Source: Seonamhaeicola algicola
GTDB lineage: Bacteria; Bacteroidota; Bacteroidia; Flavobacteriales; Flavobacteriaceae
Assembly (NCBI RefSeq): GCF_007997385.1
Contig: NZ_VOSC01000025.1
Span: 186,292-250,291 of the forward strand
Direction of reading: 5' to 3'
DNA length: 64,000 nt
Shown here: positions 46,452 through 52,782 of the stretch, piece after piece
How the letters are laid out: every line of letters starts with the position of its first letter
Numbering within the stretch: the first letter of the stretch is position 1
The notes under the pieces: generated by a model
What the model was told of the DNA's origin: nothing
The model's database searches: none
The model's input: only the letters and a program-made list of their open reading frames with translations
Position numbers and translations under genes: made by a program

Positions 46452-47624
46452 ATGAGCAAAGAAAAAAAACAGTTTGAAACAGAATCAATACGAACACAGT
46501 CTGAAACCACGCAGTTTTCAGAACATTCAGTACCATTATACATAACTTCTGGTTTTGTGTTTGATGATGCTGAAGAAATGCGCGCATCATTTGCAGAAGA
46601 AAAACAACGCGATTTATATAGCCGTTACAGCAACCCTAATACAAATGAATTTATTGATAAGGTATGTAAAATGGAAGGGGCAGAGGCTGGTTTTGCTTTT
46701 GCAAGTGGTATGGCAGCTGTGTTTTCAACGTTTGCGGCATTACTAAGTGCAGGAGATCATGTGGTGTCATGCAGCTCGGTTTTTGGTGCTACGCACGGGT
46801 TGTTTACTAAATACTTACCAAAGTGGCATATAGATTTTTCGTATTTCAATATTAATGAACCCGAAACTATTGAGGCTTTAATTAAGCCAAATACAAAGTT
46901 TATTTATGCCGAAACACCAACAAATCCGGGGGTTGATGTGTTAGATTTAGAGTTTTTAAGTGCGCTTTGTAAAAAGCACAATTTATTGTTAATAATTGAT
47001 AATTGTTTTGCTACACCGTATTTACAAAACCCTATAAAGCACGGTGCAGATTTGGTAGTGCATTCGGCTACTAAATTAATGGACGGACAAGGGCGTGTAC
47101 TAGGTGGTGTTACTGTTGGTAAAAAAGAACTTATTAGAGACATATACTTGTTTTCGCGTTTAACAGGGCCATCTATGAGTCCGTTTAATGCTTGGGTATT
47201 ATCAAAATCTTTAGAAACCTTGGCTGTGCGTGTAGAAAAGCATTGCGAAAATGCTTTAAAATTAGCAACGTTTTTAGAGGGGCACCCAAAAATAACATGG
47301 GTTAAATATCCGTTTTTAAAATCGCACCCAAAATATGATATTGCCAAAAAACAAATGCGTTTAGGTGGTAATATTGTAGCTTTTGAAGTTGAAGGAGGTA
47401 TTGAAGGCGGGCGTAATTTTTTTGATAACATAAAAATGTGTTCGCTTTCTGCAAATTTAGGTGATACACGCACCATTGTAACACATCCTGCAAGTACCAC
47501 ACACGCCAAAGTAGAACCCGAGGTTAAAGCTGCTGTAGGCATTACTGATGGCATGGTGCGTTGTTCTCTTGGTTTAGAACATATTGATGATATTATAGCA
47601 GATTTTGAACAGGCTTTGAAATAG
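46452..47624 (+). CDS. metZ: O-succinylhomoserine/O-acetylhomoserine sulfhydrylase-type PLP enzyme
   Basis: The 390-residue protein is a trans-sulfuration-type enzyme: YSRYSNPNTNEFIDKVCKME, ATHGLFTKYLPKW, FATPYLQNPIKHGADLVVH, PLP loop SATKLMDGQGRVLGG, and HPASTTHAKV. It is shorter than MetY and falls in the MetZ group, which joins sulfide to an acylated homoserine to give homocysteine; cystathionine synthase activity is an alternative. It sits after the MetX-AK-HSD gene with its own structured leader, and is closed by a terminator. Confidence 0.9.
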   Translation: MSKEKKQFETESIRTQSETTQFSEHSVPLYITSGFVFDDAEEMRASFAEEKQRDLYSRYSNPNTNEFIDKVCKMEGAEAGFAFASGMAAVFSTFAALLSAGDHVVSCSSVFGATHGLFTKYLPKWHIDFSYFNINEPETIEALIKPNTKFIYAETPTNPGVDVLDLEFLSALCKKHNLLLIIDNCFATPYLQNPIKHGADLVVHSATKLMDGQGRVLGGVTVGKKELIRDIYLFSRLTGPSMSPFNAWVLSKSLETLAVRVEKHCENALKLATFLEGHPKITWVKYPFLKSHPKYDIAKKQMRLGGNIVAFEVEGGIEGGRNFFDNIKMCSLSANLGDTRTIVTHPASTTHAKVEPEVKAAVGITDGMVRCSLGLEHIDDIIADFEQALK

Positions 47625-47674
47625 TTGAAAAAATGTCAGCCTGAAATTTTTTCAGCTATTTAAATGTAATATTG

Positions 47675-47708
47675 AACAGTAATTTTAAATAATTACTGTT
47701 TTTTTTGT
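47675..47708 (+). terminator. Terminator after metZ
   Basis: AACAGTAATT (47675-47684) pairs with AATTACTGTT (47691-47700) and runs into a T tract. Confidence 0.8.
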
Positions 47709-47747
47709 TTAAAAAAACTGACAAATTTTCATTTATGATTTCACATC

Positions 47748-47777
47748 TTGTTAAAAAAACAGTTGTAAATAGTTTTG
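47748..47777 (+). promoter_or_regulatory. Promoter of the hsp20 pair
   Basis: TTG (47748-47750), 19 nt, then TAGTTTTG (47770-47777), a perfect match in sequence and spacing to the Bacteroidota consensus. Transcription would start near 47784, leaving a leader of about 108 nt. Confidence 0.7.
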
Positions 47778-47789
47778 GTATTTTTTTTG

Positions 47790-47844
47790 TTAAAATTATT
47801 CTATAAAGATTTGTAGAAAAATCATCTTCTTAGAATAGTTTTAA
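47790..47844 (+). promoter_or_regulatory. Long AU-rich hairpin in the hsp20 leader (possible RNA thermometer)
   Basis: Arms 47790-47803 and 47831-47844 form 14 pairs with a single G-U; after a 2x2 internal loop, AAGAT (47806-47810) pairs with ATCTT (47824-47828) in the same register, leaving a 13-nt loop. It lies 47 nt upstream of the ATG. Confidence 0.45.
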
Positions 47845-47891
47845 CTACAACCAGTTATTAGTTTTTTGTTTAATTATTATAATTTTTTATT

Positions 47892-48278
47892 ATGGAAATA
47901 AATAATTTTAATAAGTATGTGAAAAGCTTAAAATCTCAGCCAATAAATAGCTTTAAGCTTACGCAACTAAAAATGGATTTTGAAAATGATAACCTACTCA
48001 AAGTTCAATTAAAAGCACCTTTGCTAAATAATGGCAATTACAAAGTTGATATTTCTAATGGAATTTTAACATTAAAAGTAATGATTGCAAAAATTGAAAG
48101 TAATTTTGGTGTTGTTAAAAAGAAACCTGTTTTTGTAGAAAGCTTTTTAGTTTTGCCTAGTTCAGAATTTAGCGAACTTTTGAATGCAAAATTTCATAAT
48201 AATGAATTAATTATAACAATAGCTAAAAATAATGACATGCCTTTTGTTTCAAGAACAAACGTAGCAGGCGTGGCATAA
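47892..48278 (+). CDS. Divergent alpha-crystallin-like (Hsp20-related) protein
   Basis: The 128-residue protein lies 51 bp before a true hsp20. Its middle (DNLLKVQLKAPLLNNGNYKVDISNG-like strands, then ILTLKVMIAK, ESFLVLPSS, NNELIITIAKN) follows the strand pattern of an alpha-crystallin domain, but the usual A-x-x-x-n-GvL motif is eroded and the N- and C-terminal extensions are short. The sequence was matched by pattern, not by search. It may be a co-chaperone that mixes with the canonical Hsp20, sharing its promoter. Confidence 0.6.
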   Translation: MEINNFNKYVKSLKSQPINSFKLTQLKMDFENDNLLKVQLKAPLLNNGNYKVDISNGILTLKVMIAKIESNFGVVKKKPVFVESFLVLPSSEFSELLNAKFHNNELIITIAKNNDMPFVSRTNVAGVA

Positions 48279-48329
48279 TATTAAAATAATATCTGTTTAA
48301 TTTTATTTGTTTAACTAAATTTTTTAATC

Positions 48330-48800
48330 ATGAGCAACTTAGTAACAACTCAAAAAAATGGAAGTTTAGCGAAAGCAGATGGGTTTGCTGATTTTCCAGC
48401 TTGGTCAAATTGGATTGACAGAATGTTTACATCTGATTTACCGTCAATTATGATGTCAAACTTTAACACGGGTATAACCCTGCCAAAAGTTAATATTAAA
48501 GAAACGGCTGATGCCTTTTATGTTGATATGGCAGTGCCAGGAATGAAAAAAGAAGATTTCTCTATTGATTTAGATAATCAAGTATTGTCTATTGCCTCTG
48601 AAACGAACAAGGCAGAGGTTGAAGAAAGTTATATCCGTCAAGAATTTGGTTATGCTTCTTTTAAAAGAACATTTTCGTTACCAGAATACATTGAAGAGTC
48701 TAAAATAAAAGCAACTTATAATGATGGTATTTTGAGTGTGCACTTGCCTAAAAAAGAAGAAGCCAAACAAAAACCGCCACGTACAATAACAATATCTTAG
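48330..48800 (+). CDS. Hsp20/alpha-crystallin small heat-shock protein
   Basis: The 156-residue protein has the alpha-crystallin domain from about residue 55 (PKVNIKETADAFYVDMAVPG) to 145, the conserved ATYNDGILSVHLPK motif, and a C-terminal ITIS tail with an I-x-I-type anchor used in oligomer assembly. It holds unfolding proteins during heat stress. It is the second gene of the hsp pair, closed by a strong terminator. Confidence 0.93.
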   Translation: MSNLVTTQKNGSLAKADGFADFPAWSNWIDRMFTSDLPSIMMSNFNTGITLPKVNIKETADAFYVDMAVPGMKKEDFSIDLDNQVLSIASETNKAEVEESYIRQEFGYASFKRTFSLPEYIEESKIKATYNDGILSVHLPKKEEAKQKPPRTITIS

Positions 48801-48816
48801 TTTTAAAAAGTGAATT

Positions 48817-48845
48817 AAAAGCCTCATTTATTGAGGCTTTTTTAT
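48817..48845 (+). terminator. Terminator after hsp20
   Basis: AAAAGCCTCA (48817-48826) pairs with TGAGGCTTTT (48832-48841) and is followed by T residues. Confidence 0.9.
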
Positions 48846-48893
48846 GTTTAATCTAATTTGTATTTAGTTTTTTATTTTATCTATATTAGCAAC

Positions 48894-49307
48894 ATGCTAT
48901 CTAAAAAAACTAAATACGGGCTAAAAGCTTTAACCTTTATTGCTAGAAACGAAGGAGAAAATCCTGTTAGAGTAGGTGAAATTGCTGAGAGCGAAAACAT
49001 ACCACAAAAATTTTTAGAAAGCATTCTTCTAACCTTACGTAAAGCAGGACTTTTAGGATCAAAAAAAGGAAAACACGGTGGTTACTATTTACGAAAAGAA
49101 CCAGCTGATATTTTAATGACTGATGTTATGCGCGTGCTTGAAGGCCCAATAGCTATGGTGCCATGTGTAAGCTTAAATTTTTACGAAAAGTGCGATGATT
49201 GCCCAGACGAACATCAATGCAGCGTGCATAAATTAATGATTGAAGTTAGAGATAGTACGCTTAATGTGTTTAAAAACACAACCTTAGCCGATTTGTCGGG
49301 TGTTTAG
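48894..49307 (+). CDS. Rrf2-family regulator of sulfur assimilation
   Basis: The 137-residue protein starts at ATG 48894 (an upstream TTG would add a hydrophobic, unlikely leader). The winged-helix region (about 8-70: YGLKALTFIARNEGENPVRV, QKFLESILLTLRKAGLL, KGKHGGYYL) matches Rrf2/IscR/CymR proteins. Four cysteines, C91, C100, C103 and C109, could hold an iron-sulfur cluster; IscR has three. It is immediately before the sulfate-assimilation operon, whose promoter has an inverted repeat over the start site. It probably senses cysteine, O-acetylserine or Fe-S status, as CymR or IscR do. Confidence 0.88.
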   Translation: MLSKKTKYGLKALTFIARNEGENPVRVGEIAESENIPQKFLESILLTLRKAGLLGSKKGKHGGYYLRKEPADILMTDVMRVLEGPIAMVPCVSLNFYEKCDDCPDEHQCSVHKLMIEVRDSTLNVFKNTTLADLSGV

Positions 49308-49423
49308 TATTAGCAAATTCTCAAAATTTAAAAAAATCATTATGTATTTTGGTACGTTAAACCTAAAATAGTTTCATTATTCTAAAAAGTTGTTAATTAG
49401 GTTTTTTATCTAAAAAAAAGTTT

Positions 49424-49431
49424 TACATTTG
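49424..49431 (+). promoter_or_regulatory. -7 element of the sulfate-assimilation operon
   Basis: TACATTTG is a perfect TAnnTTTG match. Transcription would start near 49438, within the inverted repeat that follows. No well-spaced TTG is visible; the nearest is 31 nt upstream, which could fit an activated promoter. Confidence 0.5.
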
Positions 49432-49457
49432 TAATCCCTATTAAATTGATAGGATTA
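49432..49457. promoter_or_regulatory. Candidate Rrf2 operator
   Basis: CCTAT (49437-49441) and ATAGG (49449-49453) are inverted, and TAATCC (49432-49437) mirrors GGATTA (49452-49457), in two registers one base apart. The site overlaps the predicted start site, fitting repression by the Rrf2 protein encoded upstream. Confidence 0.45.
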
Positions 49458-49474
49458 ATATAATAAAACGACAA

Positions 49475-49732
49475 ATGATAGCGCAAATGTTATTAAAAAG
49501 TAAAGAAAAATCTACTTACAAAGAAGATACTGCTGGTGAAAAACCAATTAGAAGCGTTGCTAAAGCATTAAGTTGGAGAGTAGTTGGTACTTTAGATACG
49601 TTAGTTGTTTCTTATTTTTTAACAGGAAAAATAGCGGTTGCAGCGTCAATTGCATCGGTAGATTTTATTACAAAATTAATTTTATACTTTTTTCATGAAC
49701 GCGTGTGGAACGCTATTAAATGGGGAAAATAA
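49475..49732 (+). CDS. DUF2061 small membrane protein
   Basis: The 85-residue protein has the DUF2061 pattern: RSVAKALSWRVVGTLDTLVV, a short loop with TGKIAVAASIASVDFITKLIL, and FFHERVWNAIKWGK at the C-terminus, giving two membrane helices. The family is widely found next to sulfur-assimilation genes, though its function is not established. It is the first gene of the sulfate operon and overlaps a possible early cysH start by 13 bp. A second ATG lies at 49487. Confidence 0.85.
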   Translation: MIAQMLLKSKEKSTYKEDTAGEKPIRSVAKALSWRVVGTLDTLVVSYFLTGKIAVAASIASVDFITKLILYFFHERVWNAIKWGK

Positions 49733-49743
49733 TATATAAAAAC

Positions 49744-50364
49744 ATGTTTACAGAAGAACAAATACAAGGTTTAAACAAGGAATTTAAAAACGCTACACCT
49801 TCAGAAATTATAAAAAAAGCTTTTGAACTTAATACTAAAGCTGTAGTAACAACAAATTTTAGGCCGTACGAAGCTGCTATATTACATGCAGTTAGTAAAG
49901 AGGTTAAAGATATTCCTGTAGTATGGTGTGATACTGGTTATAATACACCGCAAACATATAAACATGCAGAGCAAGTTATTAAAGACTTGAGTTTAAACGT
50001 ATTCTTGTATGTGCCAAAACAAACAGCCTCACATAGAGATGTGGTTATGGGTATACCAAGTATAGATGATCCAAAACATGCTGAATTTACAGAGCAAGTT
50101 AAATTAGAACCATTTAGAAGAGCTATGGAGGCGCATAAGCCAAAAGTGTGGTTTACAAACTTGCGCCAAGGGCAAACAGCTTTTAGAAATAGTATTGATA
50201 TTTTTAGTTTAAGTGCCGATGGTGTTCTTAAAGTAAGTCCGTTTTACTATTGGTCTGATGAGAAATTAGATGCCTATTTAGAAGAAAATAATTTACCAAA
50301 CGAATTTAAATATTTTGATCCAACAAAAGCATTAGCAAATAGAGAATGCGGATTGCACGCTTAA
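49744..50364 (+). CDS. cysH: Phosphoadenylyl-sulfate (PAPS) reductase
   Basis: The 206-residue protein reduces the activated sulfate to sulfite. Seen are the nucleotide-binding TNFRPYEAAILHAVSKEV, PVVWCDTGYNTPQTYKHAEQ, WFTNLRQGQTAFR and the C-terminal ECGLHA with the catalytic Cys. The two-Cys pairs that hold a 4Fe-4S cluster in APS reductases are absent (LEPFRRAM where CCxxRKxxPL would be), so it looks like a PAPS-type enzyme, although no cysC is nearby. The ATG at 49744 is preferred for its A-rich context; ATG 49720 is the alternative and would overlap DUF2061. Confidence 0.9.
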   Translation: MFTEEQIQGLNKEFKNATPSEIIKKAFELNTKAVVTTNFRPYEAAILHAVSKEVKDIPVVWCDTGYNTPQTYKHAEQVIKDLSLNVFLYVPKQTASHRDVVMGIPSIDDPKHAEFTEQVKLEPFRRAMEAHKPKVWFTNLRQGQTAFRNSIDIFSLSADGVLKVSPFYYWSDEKLDAYLEENNLPNEFKYFDPTKALANRECGLHA

Positions 50365-50376
50365 CAACATAAGATT

Positions 50377-51282
50377 ATGAAGAAAGATACATCATATATT
50401 AACGCTTTAGAAAACGAAGCTATTTACATTATTAGAGAAGTAGCTGCTCAGTTTGAAAGACCAGTTTTATTATTCTCAGGAGGAAAAGATTCTATAACAC
50501 TTGTAAGGTTAGCGCAAAAAGCATTTTATCCGGCAAAAATTCCGTTTCCTTTAATGCACATTGATACAGGACATAATTTCCCTGAAACTATAGAATTTAG
50601 AGATAGGCTAGTTGAAGAATTAGGTTTAGAGCTTATTGTTAGAAACGTACAAGATTCTATTGATCAAGGAAAAGTAAAAGAAGAATCTGGCCGTTATGCA
50701 AGTAGAAATATGCTGCAAACAACCACACTTTTAGATGCTATTGAAGAATTTAAATTTGATGCTTGTATTGGTGGAGCCCGTAGAGATGAAGAAAAAGCAA
50801 GAGCAAAAGAACGTATTTTCTCTGTTCGTGATGATTTTGGGCAATGGGATGAAAAAAACCAAAGACCAGAATTGTTTGATATGTTAAACGGTGAAATTGA
50901 ATTAGGGCAAAACGTTCGCGTATTCCCAATTTCAAACTGGACAGAGTTAGATGTGTGGTCTTACATTGAAAAAGAAAACATTGAAATTCCGTCAATTTAT
51001 TTCGCACACAAACGTAAAGTATTCTTAAGAGACGGTATGATTTGGTCTGCTGAAGATGGTATTGTTTATAGAGACGACGAAGAAGAAGTAATTGAAGAAA
51101 TGGTGCGTTTTAGAACTGTTGGAGACATGAGTTGTACAGCAGCTGTATTGTCTGACGCTACAACTATAAACAAAGTAGTTGAAGAAATTAGAGATTCTTC
51201 AATTTCTGAACGTGGTGCCAGAATTGATGATAAACGTTCTGAAGCCGCTATGGAAAAACGTAAACAACAAGGGTATTTTTAA
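50377..51282 (+). CDS. cysD: Sulfate adenylyltransferase subunit 2
   Basis: The 301-residue small subunit of ATP sulfurylase has the PP-loop LLFSGGKDSITLVRLAQKA, HIDTGHNFPETIEFRD and SLRARRDEEKARAKE-type ARRDEEKARAKERIFS motif, with SNWTELDVWSYIE. Together with CysN it makes APS from sulfate and ATP. It follows cysH by 12 bp and is separated from cysN by an 81-bp gap that carries a palindromic repeat. Confidence 0.97.
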   Translation: MKKDTSYINALENEAIYIIREVAAQFERPVLLFSGGKDSITLVRLAQKAFYPAKIPFPLMHIDTGHNFPETIEFRDRLVEELGLELIVRNVQDSIDQGKVKEESGRYASRNMLQTTTLLDAIEEFKFDACIGGARRDEEKARAKERIFSVRDDFGQWDEKNQRPELFDMLNGEIELGQNVRVFPISNWTELDVWSYIEKENIEIPSIYFAHKRKVFLRDGMIWSAEDGIVYRDDEEEVIEEMVRFRTVGDMSCTAAVLSDATTINKVVEEIRDSSISERGARIDDKRSEAAMEKRKQQGYF

Positions 51283-51293
51283 TAGACCGATTT

Positions 51294-51318
51294 GTCATTT
51301 CCGCGAAAGCGGAAATCT
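51294..51318. repeat. Short palindromic interspersed repeat between cysD and cysN
   Basis: ATTTCCGC (51297-51304) and GCGGAAAT (51309-51316) flank a GAAA tetraloop, within GTCATTT...ATCT ends. It resembles, from memory, the common Bacteroidota intergenic element with CCCGCGAAAGCGGG core. Such a stem inside an operon may alter the cysD:cysN ratio. Confidence 0.65.
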
Positions 51319-51363
51319 TTTAAACGAATTAAAATTTAGGCTAAAAGCCAACAACAATATAAC

Positions 51364-52611
51364 ATGGAAGTATTAAAAATTGCAACAGCAGGAAGTGTAG
51401 ATGACGGTAAGAGTACATTAATAGGTAGAATTCTATATGATACAAAATCATTAACTACAGATAAGCTTGAAGCTATTGAAAAAACAAGTAAACAACGTGG
51501 GTATGATTATTTAGATTTTTCTTTAGCTACCGATGGTTTAGTGGCAGAAAGAGAACAAGGTATCACCATTGATGTAGCTCATATTTATTTTTCAACAAAA
51601 AAGAAAAGTTACATAATAGCAGATACACCTGGGCATGTTGAGTATACACGTAACATGGTAACTGGTGCATCAACATCACAAGCTTCAATTATTTTAATTG
51701 ATGCCAGAAAAGGTGTTATAGAGCAAACCAATCGTCACTTTTTTATTAATAACTTATTACGCATTAAAGATGTTGTAGTTGCTATTAATAAAATGGATTT
51801 AGTTGATTACTCTGAAGAAGTTTACAACAAAATTAAAGCAGATTTTGAAGATTTAATGAGTAAACGAGATTACCAAGGACAAAACATTTCATTTATACCA
51901 GTAAGCGCTTTAAAGGGCGATAATGTTGTAAATAAATCTGAAAAAATGTCTTGGTATAAAGGAGAATCATTATTAGAGCATTTAGAAAAATTAGATAAAG
52001 CCGATATTTTTAACACAGGCACACCGCGTTTTCCAGTGCAATATGTAATTCGTCCAAAAACTGAAGAGTACCATGATTACAGAGGGTATGCTGGTAAAGT
52101 TTATGGTGGTAATTTAAGTGTTGGTGATGAGGTTGTGGTATTACCATCGCAAACAAAATCTAGAATAAAAGATATTTATTTCTACAACGAAAAGTTTGAA
52201 ACAGCATCAAGACGCTCTTCAGTTACTATAACTTTAGAAGATGATGTAAACGTTAGCAGAGGCGATATGATTGTTAAAGCTGATGATTTACCAACAATTG
52301 AAAAGCAATTTACAGCAAATGTATGTTGGATGGATTCTAAGCAATTAACACCAGGTGCAAAATATACAGTACAACATGGTGTAAATAAAGTATTAGCTAA
52401 AGTAAATGCTATTCACCATAAAATAAACCCAGACTATTCAGGTATAGAAGAAGATGTAACAGGTATAGGAATGAATGATATTGCTGAGGTTAGCTTCAAA
52501 TTAAACAAACCTATTTTTTACGATAAATTTAAAGATCACAGAACAAACGGTTCATTTATAATTATAGATCCGCAGTCAAACAGTACAGTTGGTGCAGGTT
52601 TTATACAGTAA
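51364..52611 (+). CDS. cysN: Sulfate adenylyltransferase subunit 1 (GTPase)
   Basis: The 415-residue GTPase subunit has G1 TAGSVDDGKSTLIGRILY, the DTPGHVEYTRNM G3, NKMDLVD G4, and elongation-factor-like beta domains at the C-terminus. GTP hydrolysis drives APS formation by CysD. The length matches stand-alone CysN without the CysC kinase fusion. A 171-bp non-coding unit with inverted repeats separates it from the sulfite reductase gene. Confidence 0.96.
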   Translation: MEVLKIATAGSVDDGKSTLIGRILYDTKSLTTDKLEAIEKTSKQRGYDYLDFSLATDGLVAEREQGITIDVAHIYFSTKKKSYIIADTPGHVEYTRNMVTGASTSQASIILIDARKGVIEQTNRHFFINNLLRIKDVVVAINKMDLVDYSEEVYNKIKADFEDLMSKRDYQGQNISFIPVSALKGDNVVNKSEKMSWYKGESLLEHLEKLDKADIFNTGTPRFPVQYVIRPKTEEYHDYRGYAGKVYGGNLSVGDEVVVLPSQTKSRIKDIYFYNEKFETASRRSSVTITLEDDVNVSRGDMIVKADDLPTIEKQFTANVCWMDSKQLTPGAKYTVQHGVNKVLAKVNAIHHKINPDYSGIEEDVTGIGMNDIAEVSFKLNKPIFYDKFKDHRTNGSFIIIDPQSNSTVGAGFIQ

Positions 52612-52616
52612 AATTT

Positions 52617-52767
52617 AGTTAAAAGTAATAAGTTAAAAGTTAGTCAGCTTTTTAATTTAAAAAGAAATTTATAAACAAGAATAACAAGTTAAAAGCATAA
52701 AATATTAAAGTAAAGTGCAAACGTATTAAGTTGTAGCACGGAACTTTAAACCTTATACTTTTCAACT
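52617..52767. repeat. ORF-less unit bounded by imperfect inverted repeats
   Basis: The left arm 52617-52643 (AGTTAAAAGTAATAAG, then TTAAAAGTTAG) is an imperfect inverted copy of the right arm 52740-52767, whose reverse complement begins AGTTGAAAAGTATAAGG and continues TTTAAAGTTCC. About 23 of 28 positions match with small indels. It starts 5 bp after the cysN stop. No ORF is seen in the 96 nt between the arms. Style resembles the GTTA-rich arms of the unit at 60326. Confidence 0.55.
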
Positions 52768-52782
52768 TTAAAACTTATACAA

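Noticed and set aside
46904-47554. Long minus-strand open frame opposite metZ
   Set aside because: It lies wholly within a strongly conserved PLP-enzyme gene on the other strand and its protein has no recognisable pattern; it is a shadow frame.
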